Below, one piece after another: positions 51,923-60,503 of a stretch of DNA of 64,000 bases. Numbering within the stretch: the first letter of the stretch is position 1; each line of letters opens with the position of its first letter. The stretch comes from JAJYKN01 sp035516155 (lineage in GTDB: Bacteria; Nitrospirota; UBA9217): positions 1 through 64,000 of the forward strand of contig DATJAP010000041.1 in assembly GCA_035516155.1 (NCBI GenBank), written 5' to 3'. The translations under genes were made by a program, and so were the position numbers. The notes beneath the pieces are model-generated. The model saw only the letters and a list, made by a program, of their open reading frames with translations. It did no database searches and had not been told where the DNA came from.

Positions 51923-54900
51923 CGCGTCCCTCCGGCAAATAGATGCTGACAATCGTACCCTGGCCCGGGGTGCTCGCAATTTCGATCTTTCCATGCATTC
52001 GCGCCACCGTTTTCCTCACGATTACGAGCCCGAGGCCCGTGCCGTGGGGCTTTGAGGTATAGAACGGCTTGAACACGTCCTGCTGCTGTTGCTCCGTCAT
52101 GCCACAGCCGTTGTCTGCAATCTGGAGGAGGACCTGGCCAAATTTGCGCATGATGGTAACCGAGATTTCGGGCGAGGGTCTGTCCTTGAGGGCGTCGGCG
52201 GCATTCGTAAAAAGGTTAAGGAGCACCTGCTGCAGAGCCCGCGGGTCCGCAACGACCCATTCCGCGTCCTTATGGATTTCGTGCCTCAAGACTATTCCCT
52301 TTTGTGTAAAATCGTCGATAGCGAGTTGGAAAAATTTCCGTATGAAGGCTTTCAGGTTCATGTTCTGCAGGTCCGGCGTTTCATAGAGGTTGTAATTCCG
52401 CAGACTCTTGAGAAGCTGTTCAACCCGCCCGATCTCACCGAGCGCCCGCTCCACGTAATCCTTGACAACCTCTTTCGAGGCGGTATCCAGTTTATGCTGC
52501 AGGACGTTGAGGCTCATTTTCGCAGAGTTGATGGGGTTCCCAATCTCGTGCCGTACTCCTGAAAAAACATAACCGATGTTGTCCATGGTGTTCACCGACT
52601 CGGCGATGGATTCGAGCCGGAGCTTTTCCGTGATGTCGCGCCTCACCGAAACGAAATTGATGATCTGTCCTGACGCATCCTTGACCGGGGAAAACGTGCA
52701 ATCTTCGAAATAGAGTGATCCGTCCTTTTTTCTGTTCACGAGCTGGCCGCGCCAGACGCCATCCCGACGCAGCGCCTCGCGAAGCTCACGGTAGTGCTCT
52801 TCAGTGTTCCTGCCGCTTTCAAGGAAATGAAGTGTCCGTCCGAGCGCCTCATTTCTAGTATACCCCGTTATGACCTCGAATGCATGATTCACATACTGGA
52901 TGGCGCCCGATTGGAGGTCGGTGATGACGACGGCGTCCGCCGAGGATTCCAGAGCTGACGCGAGGCGCACCTGTTCTTCCTCGATGCCGAATCGGTAAAG
53001 CGCCTCCCCGATGATAAGCGCAATGCGCTCTAGGAACTCGACCGATTGACGGGGGACCATGCCCTCCCGTTCGTCGGCGACATGGAGCGCTCCCAGGGTC
53101 GTATCACGGTATCGGATCGGGACCACGGCAATGGACAGGAAGCCTCGTTGCTGGCAAACGCCGCGGTATATTTTCCGCTGTTCAGGCGAAAGGCTGTTCA
53201 GGTATTTCACGGAGTTATTGTAGTAGAGCGACCCGTTCTCGGTCATGATGGAGCTGTCCAGCGGGTCCGGCACGCCGGTCACGACTCGGGTGCAGGCGCA
53301 ATGGTCGTGGTTGAGCGATATCATGTTCTCCATTTCGATGAACTGATCATCGAAGCCGGAGTGCGCCGTGTAGGGGATGTTTCTCTCCCGATCCGTTTCC
53401 CGCATGCCCGCGTGACGGCATCCGCTCCAGAAGCGGATTATCTCCAAGGCCTGCTTGAGGTATTCCTTTCGGGAAGAGGTTTGGGTGAACAGTTTCAAGA
53501 GGCTGTTGATGACAGTGGTTCTGCGTTCGTTTTCCCTGAGTTCGGTGACATCGCGCGCGGCTGCAAACAAGCCTCCGATTTTTCCTGTTTCGTCACGGTA
53601 GAGAGATGCATTATAGAGGACCGGCGTCAGGTGGCCGTTCTGGTTTCGGATTTCGAGGGCGTAGTCCCTGACCGAGCCTTTCCGGAAGGCCTGAAGAAAT
53701 CCCGACCGCGCCTTCTCGGGTTCCAAAAAATATACGGAGAAGTCGGTTCCGATAAGTTCGGTTCGTGTCAATCCCGTTGCTGCTTCGGTTGCCGCATTGA
53801 CGTCGGTGATCCTCCCGTCCGGATCGATGGTGACCAAGGGATCGAGGCTGGCTTCGATTAGGCTCCGGTTGTAGGCGCCAGCACGCTTCAGGCTGTCCTC
53901 GGCTTTCTTGCGAAGGGTGACGTCGACGAGTGTAAGAATCAATCCGCTCAGGGAGCCGTCGGCTTCCTTGACCGGCAGCAGGCTCCAGTCCCAGTACCGG
54001 GTATCTTCATTGTCTTGATCTTTATAGTGGAAGGAACGCTCAAAGGCGTGGTAGGGTTCCCCGGAAGCGGCTGTTGTCCGGAAAATCTCCTCAATCTCTT
54101 TGTCAGGGCTGAGCGCGAAGTAATTTTTCCCTACGAAGTAATCCTGTTCGTGGTTTTCCGCATCAGCATAAGCGCGGTTCACACGGATGAAATTAAAGTC
54201 CTTGTCCAGGTAGGCGACGAGCATGTGGGTCGTGGAAAAAATTCGTTCCAGCAGCTCAGTGGTTTTCTGGAGGTTCGCGTAGTTGACCCGGAGTTCTTCT
54301 TCCATGTTGAACCGCAGGAGCGCCTCGCCGATGATATGGGCAAGGTGCTCCAGGAATTCCACCTTCGCAAGGGGGACCATGTCGGGCCGCTCATCGGCAA
54401 GATGAATGGCACCAACCACGCTGTTGCGGTGCTGGATGGGGATGACGGCAAGCGATGTGTACCCGTTTCGCATACAGTGCCCCCGGTACCTTGCCCGCTC
54501 TTCGGCGGTCAGGGCAGCCATGAACTTCTCCGTATTGTTCGAATAGAAAGATCCGCGTGGGGTCATGGCCCGGACGTCCTGATATTCCGAGGCCCCAAGT
54601 GACACCCGTGTGCAGATACAGGTGTCCTCGGATAGCGAGAGCGTTCCCTCCGGTTCGAGAAAGGTGGCAGTGTAGCCCCTGCACGACTCGAAGGGAAGCC
54701 TGCCGAATTTGTCGGCGATTCTCACGCCGACGTGGCTGCAGCCGCTCCAGGCAAGGATTAATTCCACGGCAGCATCAAGGTATTCCTTCCGATCCAGATT
54801 CCGCGCATAAAGCGTGAGCAAATCATTGGTCACTCTGATATGTCTTTCCGTCTCTTTCCGCTCGGAGATGTCATGGAAATAGACGGCGAGACCGTCATCA

Positions 54901-55598
54901 TTCGGATAAGCCCGCACTTCAATCCAGATGTCCAGCAGGGGAGACACCGCTTCGAAGTTGACCGGGATTCTTTCCCTGACGGCCCGGTGGTACTGTTCGT
55001 CAAACTGGGTGCCGATCGCCCCGGGCGCCACGTCCCAAAGGCTTCTGCCGAGCAGTTCTTCACGTCTCCTATTCCAAAGTCTTGCCGCCTCGGCGTTCAC
55101 ATGAGAAAACCGCCATTCGCGGTCCAGGGTGAAGAAACCTTCGTTGATGGTTTCGAGCGTTTCAAAGAGCTTTTGGCGCGACTCTCTGAGCTGCTCTTCC
55201 GTCCATTTGCGCTCGCGTCGGGTTTCCGCCTCGCGCATTTCCCGTTCAACGGCGGGGATAAGCCTGGCCAGATTGCCTTTGATGATATAATCATGGGCAC
55301 CGGCCTTCATCGCGTTAACGGCGATGTCCTCGCCGATGTTACCGGATACGATGATAAACGGGATATCGAGTTCTCTTTCCATCACCATCTTCAGGGCATC
55401 GAGGCCGCTGAAACGCGGCATAAGGTAGTCCGAGACAATGAGGTCCCAATGAGCTCGTTCCAGGGCCGCTTTCATGGCATTGGCCGAATCGACGCGTTCC
55501 GAGACAGGATCGTAGCCGCCGCGGTGCAACTCCCGGAGGAGCAGCAGAGCGTCGTCTTCCGAATCCTCGACGATAAGTATGCGAATGGGTTTACCCAT
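51912..55598 (-). CDS. Large hybrid sensor kinase: REC-PAS-GAF-PAS-PAS-GAF-PAS-HK
   Basis: A 1228-residue cytoplasmic protein. It begins with a receiver (RILIVEDSEDD, acceptor in LIVSDYLMPRFSG), then PAS domains and two GAF-like modules that are clear duplicates. Module 1 has SGCSHVGVR ... DTCICTRVSLG ... GHCMRNGYTSLAVIPI; module 2 has SGCRHAGMR ... DHCACTRVV ... GVCQQRGFLSIAVVPI. Each keeps a C-x-C and a third Cys. The kinase core has FSGVRHEIGNPINSAKMS (phospho-His) and the ATPase motifs NLFTNAADALK, ADNGCGMTEQ and HGTGLGLVIV. There is no membrane segment, so it senses an internal signal. It overlaps its NtrC partner by 11 bp. Confidence 0.85.
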   Translation of the reverse strand: MGKPIRILIVEDSEDDALLLLRELHRGGYDPVSERVDSANAMKAALERAHWDLIVSDYLMPRFSGLDALKMVMERELDIPFIIVSGNIGEDIAVNAMKAGAHDYIIKGNLARLIPAVEREMREAETRRERKWTEEQLRESRQKLFETLETINEGFFTLDREWRFSHVNAEAARLWNRRREELLGRSLWDVAPGAIGTQFDEQYHRAVRERIPVNFEAVSPLLDIWIEVRAYPNDDGLAVYFHDISERKETERHIRVTNDLLTLYARNLDRKEYLDAAVELILAWSGCSHVGVRIADKFGRLPFESCRGYTATFLEPEGTLSLSEDTCICTRVSLGASEYQDVRAMTPRGSFYSNNTEKFMAALTAEERARYRGHCMRNGYTSLAVIPIQHRNSVVGAIHLADERPDMVPLAKVEFLEHLAHIIGEALLRFNMEEELRVNYANLQKTTELLERIFSTTHMLVAYLDKDFNFIRVNRAYADAENHEQDYFVGKNYFALSPDKEIEEIFRTTAASGEPYHAFERSFHYKDQDNEDTRYWDWSLLPVKEADGSLSGLILTLVDVTLRKKAEDSLKRAGAYNRSLIEASLDPLVTIDPDGRITDVNAATEAATGLTRTELIGTDFSVYFLEPEKARSGFLQAFRKGSVRDYALEIRNQNGHLTPVLYNASLYRDETGKIGGLFAAARDVTELRENERRTTVINSLLKLFTQTSSRKEYLKQALEIIRFWSGCRHAGMRETDRERNIPYTAHSGFDDQFIEMENMISLNHDHCACTRVVTGVPDPLDSSIMTENGSLYYNNSVKYLNSLSPEQRKIYRGVCQQRGFLSIAVVPIRYRDTTLGALHVADEREGMVPRQSVEFLERIALIIGEALYRFGIEEEQVRLASALESSADAVVITDLQSGAIQYVNHAFEVITGYTRNEALGRTLHFLESGRNTEEHYRELREALRRDGVWRGQLVNRKKDGSLYFEDCTFSPVKDASGQIINFVSVRRDITEKLRLESIAESVNTMDNIGYVFSGVRHEIGNPINSAKMSLNVLQHKLDTASKEVVKDYVERALGEIGRVEQLLKSLRNYNLYETPDLQNMNLKAFIRKFFQLAIDDFTQKGIVLRHEIHKDAEWVVADPRALQQVLLNLFTNAADALKDRPSPEISVTIMRKFGQVLLQIADNGCGMTEQQQQDVFKPFYTSKPHGTGLGLVIVRKTVARMHGKIEIASTPGQGTIVSIYLPEGRDAA

Positions 55599-56033
55599 AG
55601 ATAAGTTCAGTGAGCAGGATGCACAGTTTGGCGTTCACAGCATGAAGACAAAAAACAGACGTTCCTACACAGCCATCTGTATTTTATGCACTAAACTGCT
55701 CTTCCACCATGGCGTTTTATGCAACGCCAGCTAATAGAGCCCAAGCTTCTCCCCGCTTTTTTAGAGCCATTGGCCACCTGACTGCCGGAATTTTACGATC
55801 TGGGCTTGAAGGCACTTTTCGTGAAAGTACAGCGATATTCAGTGGTGGTCAAGGAGATATTGTATCGCGGCGTAAACCCCTGTGTACGCCCTTTGCACGT
55901 GACGCTTTCAAGAATTTATGTGCTCGCAGGAGATGGTACCAGTTTACCCTTATCAGGTCGCCGGGTCAAGATTTAGTGCAAAAGCGCGGGCAGGTACGAT
56001 AAGGCGGAAGGGATCAATAATGCATGAGTGAAA
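55599..56033. other. Intergenic, no gene seen
   Basis: A 435-bp stretch upstream of the hybrid kinase gene and downstream of the lipoate-ligase-like gene. A plus-strand frame (55709-56002) has no family signature or ribosome binding site. TGCACTAAA/TTTAGTGCA repeats flank about 280 bp, probably by chance. Confidence 0.4.
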
Positions 56034-56744
56034 TTAGAAAAGAACGCCAAAGGATGATTGAAAACCGAGTCGAAAGGCGAGCTTGACCTCCTCGTGAGAC
56101 ACCGTTCGTCCCAACTCCTTTTGAATGCTGGTGATGCAGGCACTCGCTCCGCCGCCGGGAATGACCAGCGCCTCAAGCTCAGGATCATAACCGATCAAAA
56201 TAGATCCATGCTGCAGGAAAGCGCGTGGCATCCTGCACTGGGCGCTTCCGACGATCTTTTTTCCGTTGATCACGATCTCATACCAGGAAGGAGATGAAAA
56301 ACAGGAAGGGCCCTTGGTGTTGTCCTTCACCAGTCCCGCATGGCGTCCGCTGCGTGAAACTATTTCCGCTTCTATACCGAGGTTACGGAGCCCCGCAAGG
56401 AGCCCGCCGGCGATTACCTTGTAAGTCCCGAGCACGGTTGGTGGGAAGTGGGGATCATCGAGAGGCGCAACGATGCTGTAGGTGAGTTCGTGAAGATGCA
56501 GCACAGCCCTGCCTCCGGTTATCCGTCGCACGATATCAATGCCGAGCCGTTTGCAGGCTCCAACATCCACCGCGGTCTCGATCTTCTGGAACCTGCCGAG
56601 GGAAACCGCGGGCGGGTCCCACGAGTAGAACCGGAGCACGGGGATATTCACGCCAGACTGAACCCGGGCGAGCAGTTCCTCGTCAACAGCCATGTTATGG
56701 GTGGCGAAATTCGGGCCGGAATCGATATATTTCCACTTATTCAT
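56034..56744 (-). CDS. Lipoate-protein ligase A/LipM-like octanoyltransferase
   Basis: About 236 residues from ATG 56744 (MNKWKYIDSGP). It has the biotin/lipoate protein ligase fold with LRFYSWDPPAVSLGRFQ, RRITGGRAVLHLHELTYSIV and IVINGKKIVGSAQCR. SCFSSPSWYEI carries a Cys as in the LipM group, and the Lys in GKKIVGSAQ is the usual substrate Lys. It attaches lipoyl or octanoyl groups to carrier domains. It overlaps the acyltransferase stop by 8 bp. LplA versus LipM cannot be settled by reading alone. Confidence 0.85.
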   Translation of the reverse strand: MNKWKYIDSGPNFATHNMAVDEELLARVQSGVNIPVLRFYSWDPPAVSLGRFQKIETAVDVGACKRLGIDIVRRITGGRAVLHLHELTYSIVAPLDDPHFPPTVLGTYKVIAGGLLAGLRNLGIEAEIVSRSGRHAGLVKDNTKGPSCFSSPSWYEIVINGKKIVGSAQCRMPRAFLQHGSILIGYDPELEALVIPGGGASACITSIQKELGRTVSHEEVKLAFRLGFQSSFGVLF

Positions 56745-57693
56745 ATAAAGACGGTTCGTTATTTGGCCTGGTCTTAAACCTGCGGTAGGACCACATATAC
56801 TGTTCTGGCATTTCACGGACCCATTGTTCTATTTCCCTGTTCATGCGTGCTGCATCGGCAGCGGGATCCGCTGTGGGAAAATTTTCGAGTGGCGGGTACA
56901 GGCGGACTTCGTAGCCACTTTTGGGCAGAATGCGGGTGAGGCAGGGTATGACCACGGCGTTCGTCGTTTCGGCCATGCGGCTCAGAGTCGTGACGGTGGC
57001 TGCCGGGATGCCGAAGAAAGGAGCAAAAACACTGGCCCGCTCGCCCATGTCCTGATCCGGAAGGTAATAGAAAGGCCTTCCCTCACGGAGCATGCGAAGG
57101 ATCGGCTTCAGGCTTGCCATGCGTTCAACCACAACGGCGCCGAATCGTTCGCGCCGGAGGAAGAGGTATTCCAGGAGCGGGTCCCGGGATTTGCGGTACA
57201 TGCTGACGTACTTTCTCTCCGCGGACAGGCGCGACCCGCCCATGTCCAGACCGATGAAATGCGGTGCCAGGAGGATGACATTTTTCCCTCTTGCATATGC
57301 ATCAGCGAGGTAGTGCGGGTCGCGGAGGGTGATGAACCGCTCAAGCCGCTCTCGGGGTGCAAACCAGGCAACACTCAGGCTGAGCATGGCATAGCCGCTC
57401 AGTCGAAAATGCCGTTTTACCAGACGCATGCGTTCTGCTTTGCTTTTGTCGGGAAAGCAGAGTTCGATGTTCCTTTCGGCGAAATGGCGGTTGGGAGTGG
57501 GGAACCAGGAAACGATTGCGCCCAGGAGATTGCCGATGAACCGGAGAACGCGGTCCGGCATCCGGCTCATAATCAGCATGAGCGCCAGAGCCGGCCAAGC
57601 GTACCAGTACCGGGGATTGCGGAATGTTTTGAGGGATACTGATGCCATTCGAGTAATGAACCATAGAGCACGGGGGGTGGGAAAAGCGGTCAT
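56737..57693 (-). CDS. Lipid A biosynthesis acyltransferase (LpxL/HtrB-like)
   Basis: A 318-residue protein with an N-terminal anchor (about 30-60) and a lysophospholipid acyltransferase domain. The catalytic HX4D is seen as H-F-I-G-L-D in VILLAPHFIGLDMGG, followed by MYRKSRDPLLEYLF, RFGAVVVER and PFYYLPDQDMGERASVFAPFFG. It adds a secondary acyl chain to lipid A precursors at the inner membrane, a Gram-negative marker. The start is ATG 57693; ATG 57648 is possible. Confidence 0.85.
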   Translation of the reverse strand: MTAFPTPRALWFITRMASVSLKTFRNPRYWYAWPALALMLIMSRMPDRVLRFIGNLLGAIVSWFPTPNRHFAERNIELCFPDKSKAERMRLVKRHFRLSGYAMLSLSVAWFAPRERLERFITLRDPHYLADAYARGKNVILLAPHFIGLDMGGSRLSAERKYVSMYRKSRDPLLEYLFLRRERFGAVVVERMASLKPILRMLREGRPFYYLPDQDMGERASVFAPFFGIPAATVTTLSRMAETTNAVVIPCLTRILPKSGYEVRLYPPLENFPTADPAADAARMNREIEQWVREMPEQYMWSYRRFKTRPNNEPSLYE

Positions 57694-57745
57694 CCGGTGT
57701 TTATTGACAACCCTCTGTGTCTCCTCTGATTAAACGTCTCTGCCA

Positions 57746-57781
57746 CAAAAAAGCCTGAGAATCATCGGATTCTCAGGCTTG
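57746..57781 (-). terminator. Rho-independent terminator of the FmdB gene
   Basis: A 13-bp perfect stem (57751-57763 with 57768-57780, core GCCTGAGAATC) with a 4-base loop is followed on the minus strand by a T run (plus-strand A run 57747-57752). Confidence 0.9.
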
Positions 57782-57820
57782 TGCTTTCTTGACTCGCGCA
57801 CGGCGAATCGCTTAGGAACC

Positions 57821-58015
57821 TCAACCGCCTCCCCAGGAATGACCGCCGACGCTGCAGACTGGACCGCTGTTGCCGGAGGAAAAGTTGGAAACGAGCTTTT
57901 TTGATTTTTTCTCATTGCAATAGGGGCAGACCGTATCTTCCGCCTTCGTATTCATGGCTTGCAGCAGGACGAAATCTTTGCCGCAGGCTTCGCACATATA
58001 CTCGTAAAACGGCAT
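57821..58015 (-). CDS. FmdB-family zinc-ribbon protein
   Basis: A 64-residue protein with two Cys pairs (CEAC near residues 8-11 and CPYC near 30-33) and a Gly/Ser tail with one more Cys, ending GGHSWGGG. It matches the FmdB/CxxC_CXXC_SSSS regulatory zinc-ribbon family. AAGGAG precedes ATG 58015. Its precise role is unknown; FmdB was named for formamidase regulation. Confidence 0.85.
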   Translation of the reverse strand: MPFYEYMCEACGKDFVLLQAMNTKAEDTVCPYCNEKKSKKLVSNFSSGNSGPVCSVGGHSWGGG

Positions 58016-58081
58016 AAAACAACTCCTTTCTCTAATGATTACCTTTATGCTTGCATGCTTGTTCTGGCATTTACAACGCTC

Positions 58082-58293
58082 TTACGCGCCAAAAAGGTAA
58101 AATATAATACTCATGGCGCAGAGACCTGTCAAGGCAAAAATCATGAGCATGGCGCCTACAAATAACCGTGAAAATGAATTCGTCAGGTGCACCCGAAAAA
58201 TTCCAGCGAGAGATTTCCCGAGCATGGAGGTTTCTGCAAAAAGCCTGAAGAGCTTTTCGAAACATCCTTTTTTTGTCGGCTCTGTACATATTC
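58082..58293 (-). pseudogene. Small one-helix membrane protein with a frameshift in a 7-A run
   Basis: AAGGAGGG precedes an ATG near 58293 that reads MYRADKK and reaches a run of seven A. In the ATG frame the downstream residues make no sense; one base removed from the A run gives a 68-residue protein that ends in a clear transmembrane helix (MLMIFALTGLCAMSIIFYLF) and TAA 58082-58084. Either a recent frameshift, a sequence error, or transcriptional slippage at the A run. An alternative GTG start at 58411 for the helix frame lacks support. Confidence 0.5.
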
Positions 58294-58429
58294 CCTCCTT
58301 GAAAAAATAGTGGGAAGAAGCGTGGCGCAAAGGTAAAAGGTAAGCAGAGAGGGTGAGGTAGCAAGGTGACGCCTCTTCCGTTGCAGAGGTTTTCCCTGTC
58401 TCTGTGTTCACACAACCCTTGACTCTCTC

Positions 58430-58861
58430 TTATAAACAGACAAATGGCCCCTTACGGTCTTTTTGAACGAACCGGGCGTAGTGGGGCGAGGTAAAGACAT
58501 CCATCAGCATATGTCTGCTCACCAGCCCCACGTATTTACCGTTGCGGACGATGGGGATGACGGCGCAGCACCTGTTCGCAAGCTGCATCCCGATGAGCTC
58601 TTCGGGCGCCGTATTTGCATCAGCGACGAGAGGCGGCTTCATCATGAGATGAGATGCCGTGATCGTTTCCAGGCCGATATCCTTCTGTATCGCTTCCAGG
58701 ATATGCAGCTCGTTCACCATTCCGAGGAGCTCTTGGGTATCGCTCACCACCGGAAGTCCTGGAAGGCCTGACGAGGTTATCCGGTTGCTGACCTCAAGCG
58801 CCGGAGTATCGGGCCCCACGCTGATGTTTTCCTTCATAATATGCCATGCGCAGATTGCCAT
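58430..58861 (-). CDS. CBS-domain pair protein
   Basis: A 143-residue protein that is one CBS pair (Bateman module): DTPALEVSNRITSSGLPGLPVV, LLGMVNELHILEAI, then a second repeat VADANTAPEELIGM ... NRCCAVIPIVRNGKYVGLVSRHMLM. Such modules bind AMP, ATP or SAM and act as energy or ligand sensors. No effector domain is fused. AAGGAG precedes ATG 58861. Confidence 0.9.
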   Translation of the reverse strand: MAICAWHIMKENISVGPDTPALEVSNRITSSGLPGLPVVSDTQELLGMVNELHILEAIQKDIGLETITASHLMMKPPLVADANTAPEELIGMQLANRCCAVIPIVRNGKYVGLVSRHMLMDVFTSPHYARFVQKDRKGPFVCL

Positions 58862-59016
58862 ACGTGTTTTTCTCCTTTTGGTTTCCGCCTAAACCGATTG
58901 TACCGTTGAAACCGTTTCCATGGTTGAACGGCAAAGCTGTCTCCAGTCGTTCCCGTTCTTCCGGATTGGGATTGAAGGACTCGCTGGAAGCGATGATTTC
59001 TACCTTTAAACCCGCG

Positions 59017-59379
59017 TCATATCCTTCGTTCAAACCACGTCTTCTCAGCCTTTGCTAGTGAAGCATTGCCAGCCATATTCCATAGCAGAATCCCGCCTTC
59101 GAGGCTTTTTACTTTATAACCCATGCGTGAAAGATGGGTGCAGGCATAAGCGCTCCGGTTTCCGACACGGCAATAGACGACGATCTCTTTTTCTTTCGGA
59201 AGTTCATTCATCCGGGATCCCAGCTCTTGAAGCGGTATCAGGTGGGATCCTGGGATGGCCTGCGCCTTGTTTTCCTGGGGCGTTCTTACATCCAGCAGGA
59301 AGAAATCCTCACTGGACTTTATTTTTTCGTTCAGGGTCTCTGGTCCGATATTTTGGCAACCCTTTGGATTGAAAAACAT
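59017..59379 (-). CDS. Rhodanese-like sulfurtransferase
   Basis: A 120-residue protein from ATG 59379 (AAGGAGGAAC upstream). It is a single rhodanese domain: FFLLDVRTPQENKAQAIPGSHLIPL and the active loop IVVYCRVGNRS with the catalytic Cys near residue 72. CRVGNRS is a standard six-residue loop. No signal peptide. It moves sulfane sulfur from thiosulfate or persulfide donors. Further upstream codons in the frame are probably not used. Confidence 0.9.
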   Translation of the reverse strand: MFFNPKGCQNIGPETLNEKIKSSEDFFLLDVRTPQENKAQAIPGSHLIPLQELGSRMNELPKEKEIVVYCRVGNRSAYACTHLSRMGYKVKSLEGGILLWNMAGNASLAKAEKTWFERRI

Positions 59380-59502
59380 GGTGTTCCTCCTTGGAAAAGC
59401 ACATGCTTTCTTGTAGATCTTCCTGCCATAATTTTTGAAGCCCGAACAATGGACACCGTCAGGGGGTACTGACTCCGGGGTAGGAGAAAGGGGGAATGAC
59501 AA

Positions 59503-59848
59503 TATCCATTGTTCAAGCTTTGCTTATTATGTATTACAACTCTCATGCCAAATACATAACGTATTATTTTCATGAGAAAAATAATTAGAATTTCCAGGCA
59601 AATAAAATAATAATATGGATAAAAATGTCGAATTAGAAAATTTTTATTTATAATATATTGATTTCATATATTTTTTATATTCGACATTTTTGTCCATTTA
59701 CATGAATTATGTCGATTATTTATGTCGTTTTTAAATTCGCTCAGATTCCCGGTTTGTCAGATGGAGTTTAAAAGATAATTAAAAATTTTATTCTTGTGCA
59801 GGCATATGCTTTGTGTTAAATTTGACACAGTTTCCTGAGGGAGGAATC
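59503..59848. other. AT-rich intergenic region with long inverted repeat
   Basis: Very AT-rich region between the divergent rhodanese and TPR genes. It holds an 18-bp inverted repeat with one mismatch (59616-59633 and 59679-59696, core AAAAATGTCGAAT) around 45 bp of almost pure A/T, further TGTCGA copies to about 59727, and TATGTATT/AATACATA (about 59527-59556). It may hold operators for both genes or be a small mobile-element relic. Confidence 0.55.
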
Positions 59849-60415
59849 ATGAATAGGAGGCTGTTAAGGATTCTTCTTATTCTCTGCGCATCAAGTGTTC
59901 AGTCCAGCGCGCTAGCAGGCCCGTCCTTACCTCCGGCTTACGTCAAAGCAGAGCGCATGTTTGCATCGGGGAAATATACTGATGCTCTCCTTTTCTATAA
60001 GCAGGCCCTCGCCAACAGAACAGGAAAGGTTGCCCGAGGCGATATTCAATCTCGGATCGGCGACTGCTTTTTTCGGCTTCAAGATTACGGTAATGCACGA
60101 AATGCCTATCGCAGCGCCCTGCAACAGCAGAAGCTCTCCCAACGTCCACCGACCCAATACTGGATTGGGTTCTGCGCCTTTCTTCTTGGAAAGGACCAAG
60201 AAGCAATAGCTGAATTTCTGAAAATACCTAAACTTTATCCTTCCTCAGGGATCTGGGTCGGCACGGCATATTATTGGGCAGGAAGAGCCGGAGATCGGAT
60301 GGGCCAGAAAGAGCTGGCAGAAGAGTATTATCGCAGGGCAGGCGGAAAAGGGAAGTTTTCCTACGAACAGTTTGCGCTCAAGAAGGCTGAGGAGGTGAAA
60401 AAAAGCAAGCAATGA
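59849..60415 (+). CDS. Exported TPR-repeat protein
   Basis: A 188-residue protein from ATG 59849 (GAGGGAGGAA upstream). A signal peptide (about 1-24, LLRILLILCASSVQSSALA) precedes three to four TPR-like repeats: AYVKAERMFASGKYTDALLFYKQAL, DIQSRIGDCFFRLQDYGNARNAYRSAL, QYWIGFCAFLLGKDQEAIAEFL and AYYWAGRAGDRMGQKELAEEYY. It resembles YbgF/BamD-like envelope helpers. Likely periplasmic protein-interaction role. Confidence 0.75.
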   Translation: MNRRLLRILLILCASSVQSSALAGPSLPPAYVKAERMFASGKYTDALLFYKQALANRTGKVARGDIQSRIGDCFFRLQDYGNARNAYRSALQQQKLSQRPPTQYWIGFCAFLLGKDQEAIAEFLKIPKLYPSSGIWVGTAYYWAGRAGDRMGQKELAEEYYRRAGGKGKFSYEQFALKKAEEVKKSKQ

Positions 60416-60503
60416 TTGGCGAATAGTATTAGCAAGGGAACTCTCTTGATGCGATACTCATGTTTCTTGCCTAATACTTCTTACTGTCTGGCCCGACCTT
60501 TTT

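Noticed and set aside
55688..55982. 9-bp inverted repeat TGCACTAAA/TTTAGTGCA around about 280 bp, as a possible small mobile element
   Set aside because: Such short repeats at this distance are expected by chance and no target duplication or further homology is visible.
58794..59033. 79-codon minus-strand frame between CBS and rhodanese genes
   Set aside because: Overlaps both gene ends in another frame, with no motif or ribosome binding site.
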